Assembly (NCBI RefSeq): GCF_030538495.1
Contig: NZ_JAUNTW010000009.1
Coordinates: 80,498 to 144,497 of the forward strand
DNA: 64,000 nucleotides
DNA from: Paracoccus sp. (in: a-proteobacteria)
Lineage (GTDB): Bacteria; Pseudomonadota; Alphaproteobacteria; Rhodobacterales; Rhodobacteraceae
Direction: 5' to 3'
The notes beneath the pieces were generated by a model, which worked only from the letters and a program-made list of their open reading frames with translations, did not search any database and was not told the DNA's origin. Shown here piece by piece: positions 17,022-25,771 of the stretch (positions are counted from its first letter, which is position 1; every line of letters begins with the position of its first letter). The translations under genes and the position numbers were made by a program.

Positions 17022-17806
17022 CAGCGCACCTGCACGGTTGCGCCCATCATCTGATCGGCGGCGGTGATGACCTTGGCGTTCAGTTCGTAGCCGCGCTGCG
17101 CCTTGATCAATTCGGTGATTTCGCGCACCGCATCGACCGAGCTTTCCTCCAGATAGCCCTGACGCAGCGTTCCCAGCCCGTTTTGACCGGGCGTCACCAC
17201 CTGCGCCCCGCCGGATGCAGAGGTTTCGATGAACAGGTTCGACCCAATCGCCTCAAGCCCCTTTTCGTTGGTGAAACCGGCCAGCGTGAATTGGCCCAGA
17301 TTTTCCGGCTCCACCCGATCCCCGAAATAGGCGTAAACCTCGCCCGCGGCGTTGATCGAAATGGAACGCGCGTCGTCGGGAATGGTGATGCCGGGGGCGA
17401 CCTGATAGCCGTCCGATGTCACGATCAGCCCATCGGGCGACCGTTTCAGCCCGCCGTCGCGAGTGAAGGCGGACATTCCCGACGGCAGCGTGACCTCCAG
17501 ATAACCGTCCCCGTCGATGGCCATGTCCAGATCGCCGCCGGTGGCGACCAGCGACCCCTGTTGCAGATTGACGGTGACGGCGGTCGCGCGCACGCCCAGC
17601 CCCAGCTGCACACCGGCGGGAACGACCGTGCCATCGGCGGCGGTGACGGTGCCGGGGCGCGTCGCCTGCTGATAATGCAGGTCGGCAAATTCAGCGCGGC
17701 GGGCGTTGTAACCGGTCGTGGACATGTTGGCGAGGTTGTTGGAAATAACCTCGACGCGGGTTTGTTGCGCGCTCATGCCGGTGGCGGCGATTTGCAAAGC
17801 TCTCAT
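17021..17806 (-). CDS. flgG: Flagellar distal rod protein FlgG
   Basis: Encodes 261 aa, the normal FlgG length. N-terminal rod signature MRALQIAATGMSAQQTRVEVI then NNLANMSTTGYNARRAEF. C-terminal coiled region ESSVDAVREITELIKAQRG and AYELNAK-type ending (YELNAKVITAADQMM). It builds the distal rod outside the inner membrane. It is 11 bp downstream of flgF. Confidence 0.95.
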   Translation of the reverse strand: MRALQIAATGMSAQQTRVEVISNNLANMSTTGYNARRAEFADLHYQQATRPGTVTAADGTVVPAGVQLGLGVRATAVTVNLQQGSLVATGGDLDMAIDGDGYLEVTLPSGMSAFTRDGGLKRSPDGLIVTSDGYQVAPGITIPDDARSISINAAGEVYAYFGDRVEPENLGQFTLAGFTNEKGLEAIGSNLFIETSASGGAQVVTPGQNGLGTLRQGYLEESSVDAVREITELIKAQRGYELNAKVITAADQMMGATVQVR

Positions 17807-17817
17807 AATGTGGTTCC

Positions 17818-18534
17818 TCAGCGGGTTAGCGCGGCGATGACGGATCGGATGCGCTGGTCTTCGCGGTCAAGAAAGGACTGGCCCAGTTCGTATGCGCGCT
17901 GAACCTCGATCATGCGGGTGATTTCGAAAACGGGATCGACGTTGGATTCTTCCAGAAAACCTTGGCGGATGCGGGGGTTTTCGATGGCCTCGGCGTCGTC
18001 GGTGGTGGTGAAGGTGGTGCCGCCCTGATGATGCAGTTGCGCGCCATCTGCGGGCGCAAACACCCCCACGCGGCCAAAGACGACGCCATTCGCGGACAGC
18101 GTGCCATCGGCGCCCACCGCAACCGATGTTGCGTTGTCGGGAATGATGATCGGCCCCTGCCCATCATCCAGCAGACGGAACCCGTCGGCGGTCATCAATT
18201 CACCTTCGGGTGACGGGATGAACGCACCGGCGCGGGTCAGGCGCGTGCCGTCGGGGGTTTCGACCATGAAAAACCCGTCGCCTTCGATCGCCAGATCAAA
18301 GGTGCCGTTCGTTTGCGTCATCACCCCCTGACCCAGATCCAACAGCCGCCCGCGCGCATGGGCCATCGACAGAGTATCCCCGCGCCGGTCCAAAGCCGCC
18401 AGATGTTCGGCGAAAATCACGCCTTCGCGGCGAAAGCCGGTGGTGTTGGCATTGGCGATGTTGTTCGCCACGACGCCCATTTCGCGCATCAGCCCCGATT
18501 GCCGGGTCAGAGTGGCATAAATTGCGTTATCCAT
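17818..18534 (-). CDS. flgF: Flagellar proximal rod protein FlgF
   Basis: Encodes 238 aa. MDNAIYATLTRQSGLMREMG and NNIANANTTGFRREGVIF are the axial-protein N-terminal motifs. The C-terminal ESNVDPVFEITRMIEVQRAYE is the usual rod signature. It is paralogous to the flgG product encoded next to it. FlgF joins FlgB/FlgC in the proximal rod. Confidence 0.93.
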   Translation of the reverse strand: MDNAIYATLTRQSGLMREMGVVANNIANANTTGFRREGVIFAEHLAALDRRGDTLSMAHARGRLLDLGQGVMTQTNGTFDLAIEGDGFFMVETPDGTRLTRAGAFIPSPEGELMTADGFRLLDDGQGPIIIPDNATSVAVGADGTLSANGVVFGRVGVFAPADGAQLHHQGGTTFTTTDDAEAIENPRIRQGFLEESNVDPVFEITRMIEVQRAYELGQSFLDREDQRIRSVIAALTR

Positions 18535-18537
18535 GTT

Positions 18538-18804
18538 TCAACGCTCCGCGACCAAAGGGATGATTTGCCCCAGAAAAAAATCCGACAGGGCGGTTGTCAT
18601 AAAGCTCATGCTGACCCAAAAAACGACCAGCATCAGGCCGACCTTGGGGACGAAGGTCAGCGTCATTTCCTGAACCGAGGTCAGGGCCTGAAACAGGCCG
18701 ATCACCACCCCGGTAATCAGCGCGACTGCGAGCAGCGGCGCAGAGATGCGCACCGCGATCAACAGCGCCTGACGCAACATGTCGAAGAGAAGGGCCTCGG
18801 TCAT
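18538..18804 (-). CDS. fliQ: Flagellar export gate protein FliQ
   Basis: Encodes 88 aa with two membrane segments (about 12-40 and 48-72). VRISAPLLAVALITGVVIGLFQ and LTFVPKVGLML are typical FliQ/FlhB-gate motifs. FliQ is part of the FliPQR core of the flagellar type III export gate. Presence between fliE and flgF is characteristic of this flagellar operon type; fliP and fliR are elsewhere. Confidence 0.92.
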   Translation of the reverse strand: MTEALLFDMLRQALLIAVRISAPLLAVALITGVVIGLFQALTSVQEMTLTFVPKVGLMLVVFWVSMSFMTTALSDFFLGQIIPLVAER

Positions 18805-18806
18805 GG

Positions 18807-19094
18807 TCAGACCGGCATCCGCAGGATTTCCTGATACGCCTCGACGACTTTATCACGGATGGCGACGACGGTTTCCATGGCCAGTTCGGCCTCGGCGATG
18901 GTTTGGACCAGCTGGTGGGTTTCCACCGATCCGGTCATGGCGCCGGTGGCGGCGCGGTCCACCTGCGCCATATGGGCGGCGAAATCCTCGGCCGCTTGGC
19001 CCGCGCGTTGCACGGCGGATTGGGTGGGGGCGCCCGGTTGCACCGCATTGCGGGCGGCGGAATAGGCATTGGCGGCGTTGATGCTGTTCATCAT
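18807..19094 (-). CDS. fliE: Hook-basal body protein FliE
   Basis: Encodes 95 aa, normal for FliE. The C-terminus has VETHQLVQTIAEAELAMETV followed by AIRDKVVEAYQEILRMPV, the FliE signature. FliE links the MS-ring to the rod. Only 2 bp separate it from fliQ and 12 bp from flgC. Confidence 0.93.
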   Translation of the reverse strand: MMNSINAANAYSAARNAVQPGAPTQSAVQRAGQAAEDFAAHMAQVDRAATGAMTGSVETHQLVQTIAEAELAMETVVAIRDKVVEAYQEILRMPV

Positions 19095-19106
19095 AATGGC
19101 GGTTCC

Positions 19107-19499
19107 TTAGCGGCGAAGAAGATCCAGAAGGCTGCTGCCCATCTGGCGGGTTTGTTCGAACATGCGCAGATTGGCTTCGTAACTGCGGCTGGCCTCTCGG
19201 CTGTCGGCCAGTTCGATGACCAGATCGACGTTGGATCCGGCGTAATAGCCGTTGGCATCGGCCATCGGGTGGCTGGGGTTGAAAATCTGGGGCAATTCGC
19301 TGCGGTCCAGATGAACGCGGCCCGTCGTCACGCCGCCCGTGGCGCGGCCCATGCGGGTTTCCTGTTCAAAGCTGACCAGCTTGCGCCGATAACCCGGCGT
19401 GTCGGCATTTGCCATGTTTTCCGCCGTGTGGCGCAGGCGTTCGGATTGGGCGCGCATCCCAGAGGCGGACAGGCGCAGGGGGGAAATAGGGTCGGTCAT
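19107..19499 (-). CDS. flgC: Flagellar rod protein FlgC
   Basis: Encodes 130 aa. N-terminal LRLSASGMRAQSERLRHTAE and NMANADTPGYRRKLVSF, then the FlgC block YAGSNVDLVIELADSREASR and SYEANLRMFEQT. It is a proximal rod subunit. Second gene of the flgB operon, 15 bp after flgB. Confidence 0.94.
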   Translation of the reverse strand: MTDPISPLRLSASGMRAQSERLRHTAENMANADTPGYRRKLVSFEQETRMGRATGGVTTGRVHLDRSELPQIFNPSHPMADANGYYAGSNVDLVIELADSREASRSYEANLRMFEQTRQMGSSLLDLLRR

Positions 19500-19514
19500 C
19501 TGCGGTCCTTTCTG

Positions 19515-19898
19515 TTAGCCGCGCCGCCCGATGCTGGTCCGCATCAGGTTCAGCGCCGAACGGTAAATGCCCAGCGACAGGTCGTGATCGCGTTTCAGTT
19601 CGGCGGCTTTGACGATTTCGTCTTCAATCGACACGCTGTTGCCGTTGGGCGACATGGCGGTCTGGTCATTCATCGGGCGCGCGGGACTGGCCCAGTCGGG
19701 CGTGGTCATGTGGCGCGGCTGCGTCACGCGCATGTCGGGCGCGGTGCGGCGATAGCTGTCTTCGAACGCGGCCATATCTTGGGCGCGATAGCCCGGCGTG
19801 TCGGCGTTTGCGATATTGCGCGCCACAACGGTTTGCCGCTGCGCCACATGGTGACCCATCGCACGGGCCATTCGCATCATTTCAATTTTATCGAACAA
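19515..19898 (-). CDS. flgB: Flagellar rod protein FlgB
   Basis: Encodes 127 aa. A TTG start at 19898 is preferred because AGGAG lies about 8 bases upstream; an in-frame ATG follows 6 codons later. Motif QTVVARNIANADTPGYRAQD is the FlgB rod signature. It is the first gene of the nine-gene flgB-to-fliL operon and is divergent from fliI across a 94-bp promoter region. Confidence 0.92.
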   Translation of the reverse strand: MFDKIEMMRMARAMGHHVAQRQTVVARNIANADTPGYRAQDMAAFEDSYRRTAPDMRVTQPRHMTTPDWASPARPMNDQTAMSPNGNSVSIEDEIVKAAELKRDHDLSLGIYRSALNLMRTSIGRRG

Positions 19899-19992
19899 TG
19901 AGGTTTCTCCTCTGCTGCATAAACCCGGTCTTAACCCCTATTGGTTTACAAACCGTTTCGACGGGCGGATTTCCTGCCGAAAAGGACAAAAA
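19899..19992. promoter_or_regulatory. Divergent flgB/fliI promoter region
   Basis: This 94-bp region drives flgB and fliI in opposite directions. It contains a TTAACC half-site (19931-19936), as used by CtrA, and a small palindrome GGTTTACAAACC (19943-19954). The second CtrA half-site is poor, so direct CtrA control is only suggested. CtrA is known to control flagellar genes in many Rhodobacteraceae. Confidence 0.45.
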
Positions 19993-21306
19993 ATGGACAA
20001 GATTGACTCAATTGCCCTGCAAATCAGCCAGATGCGGATGGCGCGGTATTTTGGCCGGGTGCAGGCGATCCGCGCGGGTATTATTCATGTGCAGGGGTTG
20101 GATGGTCACGCATCGGTCGGCGACAGGGTATTGATTTCGCTGCAAAATGGCATGGCCTGGGGTGAGGTGATCGGCCTGTCCCCCGACCATATCGAAGTGC
20201 TGCCCGAAGGATCGGTTGACGGGCTGTCGGTCGGCGCGCAGGTGGAATTGTTGTTCGCGCCGTCGATTGCGCCCTGTGATTCGTGGATTGGGCGAATCGT
20301 TGATCCTCTGGGGCGGCCTTTGGATGGGCGGGCGCTGCCGCAGGGGCGGATGCCGATGCCGTTTCGCGCCGATCCCCCGCCTGCGGCCACGCGGCGCAGG
20401 CTGGGCGCGCGGCTGTCCACGGGACTGGCGGTGTTCGATACGCTGTTGCCGCTGGTGCAGGGTCAGCGAATCGGTCTGTTCGCGGGGTCGGGCGTGGGGA
20501 AATCCACGCTGCTGTCGCAACTGGCCAAGGGCGTGCAGGCCGATGTCGTCGTTATCGCGATGATTGGCGAACGCGGGCGCGAATTGCGGGAATTTGTCGA
20601 AAAAACGCTGGGACCGTCGGGGATGGCGCGGGCGGTGATCGTGGCGGCGACCTCGGACCAGTCGCCATTGCTGCGGCGGCGTTGTGCATGGGCGGCGATG
20701 ACGGTGGCCGAATATTTCCGCGATCAGGGTCGGCATGTCCTGTTTCTGGCCGATTCGATCACCCGCTTTGCCGAAGCGCATCGCGAAATCGCACTGGCCG
20801 GGGGCGAGCCGCCCAGCTTTCGCGGCTTTCCGCCGTCGATGTCGAATCTGGTGATGTCGCTGGCGGAACGGTCGGGGCCGGGGCCGGACGGGGCGGGCGA
20901 TATTACTGCGATTTTCAGCGTGCTGGTCGCGGGATCGGATATGGACGAACCTGTGGCCGATGTTCTGCGCGGCACGTTGGACGGGCATGTGGTGCTGGAC
21001 CGGGCGATTGCCGAACGCGGACGCTTTCCGGCGGTCGATGTGGTGCGGTCGGTGTCGCGGTCGCTGCCCGATGCGGCGGATGATGCGGAAAACGCCATGA
21101 TCGCGCGGGCGCGGGCGGCATTGGGCGCCTATGCCGAATCGGAATTGATGATTCGCGCGGGGCTGTATTCGCCGGGATCGGACCCCAAACTGGATGAGGC
21201 GGTCAAGCTGTATCCCCAGCTGGATGCCTTTGTCGCCGGGCGCAGTCCGGGAACCGCGGCCAGTTTCACCGCGTTGGGTCAGGCGTTGCGGGTGCCACTG
21301 CGGTGA
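19993..21306 (+). CDS. fliI: Flagellar export ATPase FliI
   Basis: Encodes 437 aa. Walker A GSGVGKST is at residues 165-172, followed by IAMIGERGRELREF and Walker B region HVLFLADSITRFAEAHRE. The sequence FRGFPPSMSNLV and DGHVVLDRAIAERGRFPAVD confirm the FliI/type III ATPase class. It powers substrate unloading at the export gate on the cytoplasmic side. Its order divergent to flgB is conserved in roseobacters. Confidence 0.95.
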   Translation: MDKIDSIALQISQMRMARYFGRVQAIRAGIIHVQGLDGHASVGDRVLISLQNGMAWGEVIGLSPDHIEVLPEGSVDGLSVGAQVELLFAPSIAPCDSWIGRIVDPLGRPLDGRALPQGRMPMPFRADPPPAATRRRLGARLSTGLAVFDTLLPLVQGQRIGLFAGSGVGKSTLLSQLAKGVQADVVVIAMIGERGRELREFVEKTLGPSGMARAVIVAATSDQSPLLRRRCAWAAMTVAEYFRDQGRHVLFLADSITRFAEAHREIALAGGEPPSFRGFPPSMSNLVMSLAERSGPGPDGAGDITAIFSVLVAGSDMDEPVADVLRGTLDGHVVLDRAIAERGRFPAVDVVRSVSRSLPDAADDAENAMIARARAALGAYAESELMIRAGLYSPGSDPKLDEAVKLYPQLDAFVAGRSPGTAASFTALGQALRVPLR

Positions 21307-21395
21307 AATGGGGCGCAATAAACAAATGACGGCAGCGACCACTTAATCAATGTTAGAACGCAAGCCGTTCCCATTGCAGAAAAAAATCTGATTTG

Positions 21396-21412
21396 CGACT
21401 GTCTCGCAGTCG
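21396..21412. promoter_or_regulatory. Inverted repeat upstream of crp/fnr gene
   Basis: CGACTG and CAGTCG are perfect inverted 6-mers around TCTCG, 18 bp before the regulator's ATG. There is no T tract. It may be an operator or a leader hairpin; it does not match the FNR (TTGAT-N4-ATCAA) consensus. Confidence 0.4.
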
Positions 21413-21430
21413 ATTCAGGAAGGGTGCAGA

Positions 21431-22162
21431 ATGGCGATCACAGAATACTTTATTCGCTACCTGCAACGTCGCGACAGTTTGCGTGACGATGATCTTGCGC
21501 GTTTGCGGGCCATCAAGACCGAACAGGTCCAATTCGCCCCCGGCGAGGTGATTATCCCCGTTGACAGAAAAATCGGGCGCAGCTGTCTGATGCTGCGCGG
21601 CATGTCGGTTCGGTCGCATCAACTGGTCGGACGCCCTGATGAACGCGTCATCACGGCGCTGCATGTGCCGGGGGATTTCGTCGATCTGCACGGCTTTGTT
21701 CTGGCGGGTCTGGAACATTCCGTCGTCGCCGTCGGCCCGACCGAGGTTGAATTTATCGACCATGCCGAACTGACGGAAATCACCGAAAACTTTCCGCATC
21801 TGACGCGGCTGTTGTGGCTGGCCACCTTGATTGACGCGGCGGTGCATCGGCAATGGCTGGTCGCGGCGGCGTCGCTGCGGTCCAGTGCGCATCTGGCGCA
21901 TTTGCTGTGCGAGATTTACACCCGCCTGAACGCCGTAGGGGCAGCGACGAATCAGCAGTTTTCCTTGCCGTTATTACAACGCGAATTGGCGGATATCCTG
22001 GGCTATTCGCCGATCCATGTGAACCGAGCCGTGCGCGATCTGCGCGACCGCGGGCTGATCCGCTGGGCCGGTGCGGATGTCACGATTTTGGACTGGGCGG
22101 GGCTGACCAATCTGGCGCGCTTTGATCCGACTTATCTGGATCTGGAACGGCACAGCCGCTGA
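21431..22162 (+). CDS. Crp/Fnr-family transcriptional regulator
   Basis: Encodes 243 aa. An N-terminal cyclic-nucleotide-binding-like beta barrel (about 20-140, with VQFAPGEVIIP and HVPGDFVDLHGF) is followed by a winged helix (about 165-230) with LPLLQRELADILGYSPIHVN and RAVRDLRDRGLI. The Cys cluster of FNR is absent, and no clear cAMP-phosphate-binding motif is seen, so the signal is unknown. The stop codon is directly adjacent to that of the convergent extensin-family gene. Confidence 0.88.
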   Translation: MAITEYFIRYLQRRDSLRDDDLARLRAIKTEQVQFAPGEVIIPVDRKIGRSCLMLRGMSVRSHQLVGRPDERVITALHVPGDFVDLHGFVLAGLEHSVVAVGPTEVEFIDHAELTEITENFPHLTRLLWLATLIDAAVHRQWLVAAASLRSSAHLAHLLCEIYTRLNAVGAATNQQFSLPLLQRELADILGYSPIHVNRAVRDLRDRGLIRWAGADVTILDWAGLTNLARFDPTYLDLERHSR

Positions 22163-22855
22163 TTACTGGCATATGCGCCAGCCACGGTTCCGCGCGATCA
22201 CGTCCAGATGCAGATGGTCGTCATGCGCATCATTCGCGCCGGGGCCAAGAACGGTTGTGAAAAACAGACAGGCCGAGGCGCGGGCGGCGGCTTGATACGC
22301 TTCGGCCAGATCGCCGCTGTCTTGGCGCGGGATGATGGGCCAGTGGTCGCCGCTGTCGAACCCAAACCCCATCACATCAATCGCGTTGCCCAAGGCGTGC
22401 TGCGACAGGCGCGGGCGGTCCTGCCCGGTGCCGACGCGGGCGCGGCAGTCATATCCGGCTCCGGTCTGAATCTCGGTCAGGCGTGGCGCGCCGGGCAGGG
22501 TCGCCGCCGCCGGGCGCAGAAAATCGCGCGCCCAAAAGCCCAAGGCCCGCGCGGTATCGCAGCGCATCACCGGATCGCCGGTCAGGCGCAGGCCGGGCAG
22601 AATATGGCTGATCTGCACAGGCTGCGCGATGCCGCAATCGGGGTCGGTGTCGTCGCGGATCGGATCGGTTTCGCGAAACGTCGCACCTAAAATCCGCAGG
22701 GATAGCAGGCAGGCGGCATGATCCGCATCGGATTCGCGCAAATCCTGCCATGCGGGGGTTGCGGCTGGTGGGATGGGTGCGCTGCGTTGCGGCGGGCGGT
22801 CGGTCAGCCCCGCCCCGGCGGACAGGGCCAACACAAAAACCGCCGCCCGGATCAT
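22163..22855 (-). CDS. Extensin-family protein (D,D-peptidase-like fold)
   Basis: Encodes 230 aa with an N-terminal signal segment. The C-terminal extensin-like domain has RLSQHALGNAIDVMGF and AHDDHLHLDVIARNRG, whose His/Asp residues resemble the zinc ligands of D-Ala-D-Ala metallopeptidases, plus conserved Cys (YDCR, IAQ, RASACLFF). It probably acts on the cell wall in the periplasm. The start overlaps the stop of the upstream L,D-transpeptidase gene by 4 bp, so the two wall enzymes are co-translated. Confidence 0.82.
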   Translation of the reverse strand: MIRAAVFVLALSAGAGLTDRPPQRSAPIPPAATPAWQDLRESDADHAACLLSLRILGATFRETDPIRDDTDPDCGIAQPVQISHILPGLRLTGDPVMRCDTARALGFWARDFLRPAAATLPGAPRLTEIQTGAGYDCRARVGTGQDRPRLSQHALGNAIDVMGFGFDSGDHWPIIPRQDSGDLAEAYQAAARASACLFFTTVLGPGANDAHDDHLHLDVIARNRGWRICQ

Positions 22856-23955
22856 TGCGACAACGGGGTCACAAACCCATCGGGCTGCGGATCAGCGGGC
22901 TGCGTGTCGGGCAGGCTCAGCTGCGGCGTCGGCGCGGGGGGCGTGCTGCCTGTCACATCGGCAATGCTGGTGCCCGCGGGCAGAAATTCAACCGTTGTGC
23001 CGCCGATGCGCACCATTTTGGCCAATTCCTCGGCGTCCCAATTGGTTAAGCGGACGCAGCCATTGGATTGGTTGCGAAACAGCTGCGACGGGGTGGGGGT
23101 GCCATGGATGCCATAGGTCGGCTTGGTCAACCCGATCCAGACGGTCCCCACCGGCCCATTCGGCCCCGGCGGCACGATCAAGGCGCGGGTGTTGTCGCCC
23201 TGCTGAAAGTTGACGTTAGGGTTATAGGTATAGTTCGGGTTAATCGCCACATTCGCGACATTGTGGTTGCCCGATGGCGACGGTGTGGCCGCCGATCCGA
23301 TGGTTGCGGGATAATCCACCACCATATTGCCGCGCGCATTGTATCCGGCGACGCGGCGGTTATCGCGGTCAATGATGATGCGCGTGACCTGCGCGGTCAG
23401 CGGCGGGTTCGGGGCCATCACGTCAATTGTGGCCCCCGGCACCAGCGACACCCCCGGATTCAGAAATCCGATAAAGTGTTCGTCCATGTGGAACCGTTCG
23501 CCCAGCCGTTCCGCCACGCTGGTATAGGACATATGCGCCATCTGCGCCTTTTCGGCGTAATCGGTCGGGATCGAATCGACCAGCCCCTGCGCGTCGGCAT
23601 CCGTGATGGTATAGCTTTGCGTCACGGGGCGGCTGTCATAGGCTTGCAGCAGGTTCCACACATGCGGGTCCATCACGCCGTCAATCGGCAGCCCCGCACG
23701 GCGTTCAAAGGCGCGGATGGCGGACTGGCTCATCCCGCCTTTGATGCCGTCAATGACGCCGGGCGAGGTGCCGGACCGATCCAGCAGAATCTGCACCTTG
23801 GCCGTCAGCGCGGACCGCCCGCTGGGCAGATCGCCGCCGTCATATTGCGCGGCCTGAATATCAGCGGCGCTAAAGGGGCGGTCCTGCGCCATGACGGGCA
23901 GGGCGGTGGTCAGCGACGCCATCAGGGCAATGCCGGTGATGCGGGTGGGGGTCAT
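22852..23955 (-). CDS. L,D-transpeptidase (YkuD) with peptidoglycan-binding domain
   Basis: Encodes 367 aa from ATG 23955. Sec signal ITGIALMASLTTALPVMAQD; a PG_binding_1 repeat at about 40-100 (SAIRAFERRAGLPIDGVMD); a LysM-like/linker part; and the YkuD catalytic domain at about 210-335. The latter contains YGIHGTPTPSQL and SNGCVRLTNWDA with the catalytic Cys. It forms 3-3 cross-links or anchors proteins to peptidoglycan in the periplasm. Start chosen by the signal peptide. Confidence 0.92.
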   Translation of the reverse strand: MTPTRITGIALMASLTTALPVMAQDRPFSAADIQAAQYDGGDLPSGRSALTAKVQILLDRSGTSPGVIDGIKGGMSQSAIRAFERRAGLPIDGVMDPHVWNLLQAYDSRPVTQSYTITDADAQGLVDSIPTDYAEKAQMAHMSYTSVAERLGERFHMDEHFIGFLNPGVSLVPGATIDVMAPNPPLTAQVTRIIIDRDNRRVAGYNARGNMVVDYPATIGSAATPSPSGNHNVANVAINPNYTYNPNVNFQQGDNTRALIVPPGPNGPVGTVWIGLTKPTYGIHGTPTPSQLFRNQSNGCVRLTNWDAEELAKMVRIGGTTVEFLPAGTSIADVTGSTPPAPTPQLSLPDTQPADPQPDGFVTPLSQ

Positions 23956-24105
23956 GGGGGCCTCGGGCGGTTCGTGATGCGCGCAACATCGCGGATTTAA
24001 GGGCGCTGTTCCAGAGCAAAGCGCCACAACCTTGCCATCAACGCGGGATTGAGTTCACCATCGCGTCAACCTAAACCCATAGCAGGGAAAAAAGGGGGGA
24101 CAGGC

Positions 24106-25368
24106 GTGACAGGTGCGGCGGCAATGCTGGCGGCGGGGGTGCTGCTGATCCTGCGGGTGCCGGTGCTGGCCGTGGCAGTCGCGGTGTCGGCGCTGTCGGT
24201 GGGCGTGTTGGCGGCGCAGGGCGCGGTGACGCTGACCGATGCGGGCGCGGCGTTTTGGCGCGATCTGGCGGGGTTGGCGGGGCCGGAGCTGGCGCTGATC
24301 CCGCTGGTCGCGCTGTTCGGCAATCTGGCGCTGTATTCCGGGCTGTCCACGCGGATTTACGACGCGGCGGCGGTGCTGATGCGCGGGATGCCGGGGGGCG
24401 CGGTGATCGCGGCGCTGCTGGGATGCGGCGGATTTGCCGGGCTGTCGGGGTCGTCGGTCGCCTGCGCCACCACGATGGGCCGCATCTGCGTGCCGGATAT
24501 GATGCAGGCGGGGATTCGCCCCGGCGTGGCGGGGGCATCCGTCGCCATAGGCGGCACGCTGGGCGCGTTGATCCCGCCATCCGTCCTGTTGGTGCTGTTC
24601 GGGCTGTTGACCGGCGCGCCGGTGGCGGCGCTGTTTCTGGCGGGGATCGTGCCGGGGGTGATGTCGCTGGCGGTGATGGTGGCCGTCGCGCTGATCTGGG
24701 GCCGGGGTGGCCGAGCGGTCAGCCCCGCCGAACCCGGCGCGCGGCGTCACGCGATTGCGGCGGCGCTGCCAGCGGTTGCGGTGTTCGCGCTGTTGATTGG
24801 GTTGCTGACCGTTGGCGCGGGTGTCGCGATGCTGGCGGGGGTGGCGCTGATGGCGGTCATCGGCGTGGTCCAAGGCCGTTTGCCCCCCGAACGCTGGGGC
24901 GCGGTCCTGATGCAAAGCCTGCGCCATAGCGGCATTTTTCTGGCGGTGCTGCTGGCCGCGCGGGTCATGATGACGCTGATTCCGATGACGGGGCTGTTCG
25001 ATCTGTTGCCCGTTGGTCCGGGGCTGTGGCTGATGGGCGTTGTCGTCGCGCTGTTGGGGCTGGGCATGGTGATGCAGCCGCTGGCGGTGCTGGTGCTGGC
25101 GATGCCGTTTTTGGCCACGATGATTGACGCACAGGGGGCCGCCGCCGTCTGGCTGGCGGTGCTGACGATTAAGCTGTTGGAAATTGGTCTGGTCACGCCT
25201 CCGGTCGGGCTGGCGGTGTTTGTGGTGGCGCGCGCGGCTCTGCCGGGGCGGGATGGTGCGATATTCGCCGCCGTAGTGCCGTTTCTGCTGGCCGATCTGG
25301 CGGTGCTGGCGGCGCTGATCCTGTTTCCGGCGTTGTCGTTATGCCTGCCGCAGATGATGGGGATGTAA
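24106..25368 (+). CDS. TRAP transporter large permease (DctM-like), orphan
   Basis: Encodes 420 aa from GTG 24106, which has AGGGGGGA 5 bases upstream and matches the family N-terminus. About 12 membrane segments. GCGGFAGLSGSSVACATTMGRI and GGTLGALIPPSVLLVLFGLL are the DctM signatures, and the end has LLEIGLVTPPVGLAVFVV. TRAP systems need a DctP receptor and a DctQ subunit; neither is encoded nearby. The next gene, a thioesterase, begins 1 bp after the stop. Confidence 0.85.
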   Translation: MTGAAAMLAAGVLLILRVPVLAVAVAVSALSVGVLAAQGAVTLTDAGAAFWRDLAGLAGPELALIPLVALFGNLALYSGLSTRIYDAAAVLMRGMPGGAVIAALLGCGGFAGLSGSSVACATTMGRICVPDMMQAGIRPGVAGASVAIGGTLGALIPPSVLLVLFGLLTGAPVAALFLAGIVPGVMSLAVMVAVALIWGRGGRAVSPAEPGARRHAIAAALPAVAVFALLIGLLTVGAGVAMLAGVALMAVIGVVQGRLPPERWGAVLMQSLRHSGIFLAVLLAARVMMTLIPMTGLFDLLPVGPGLWLMGVVVALLGLGMVMQPLAVLVLAMPFLATMIDAQGAAAVWLAVLTIKLLEIGLVTPPVGLAVFVVARAALPGRDGAIFAAVVPFLLADLAVLAALILFPALSLCLPQMMGM

Positions 25369-25369
25369 G

Positions 25370-25771
25370 ATGTTAATCAAGGACGAAACCGGGGCGCAGC
25401 GGAACATCGGCTTTGTTCTGGATGTCGGGCGCGCGGACGGGCAGGGGCGCTGTTATTTGCAGGTGGGCGATCAGCACCTGAACCGCGCGGGCGTGCTGCA
25501 TGGCGGGATCATCACCACACTCTTGGACAGCGGCATGGGCGCGGCGGGCAGCTTGCATATCGACCGCGCGACGCTGCCGCCGCTGTTCACCATTTCGCTG
25601 ACGGTCAATTTTCTGGCGCCCGGTCGCCCCGGTCTGGTCGAAGCCTTGGCCCGCGTCACCGGAGGCGGTCGCCGCACGATGTTCATTGCGGGCGAATTGC
25701 ACCATCAGGATGGCACATTGATCGCCACGGCCACGGGGGTGTTTCGCCCCGCAGCCGCGCCAAAACCTTAG
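25370..25771 (+). CDS. PaaI-family thioesterase (hotdog fold)
   Basis: Encodes 133 aa. The 4HBT signature is visible: RAGVLHGGIITTLLDSGMG, then LTVNFLAPGRPGLVEALARV. PaaI-type enzymes hydrolyse acyl-CoA thioesters. It is immediately downstream of the orphan DctM gene and convergent (4-bp overlap) with the HutC-type regulator gene. Coupling to a permease suggests a catabolic unit, but the substrate is unknown. Confidence 0.85.
   Translation: MLIKDETGAQRNIGFVLDVGRADGQGRCYLQVGDQHLNRAGVLHGGIITTLLDSGMGAAGSLHIDRATLPPLFTISLTVNFLAPGRPGLVEALARVTGGGRRTMFIAGELHHQDGTLIATATGVFRPAAAPKP

Noticed and set aside
19931-19950. A full CtrA box (TTAA-N7-TTAA) between flgB and fliI.
   Set aside because: Only the first half-site is good; the second position reads TGGT, so only a half-site is recorded.
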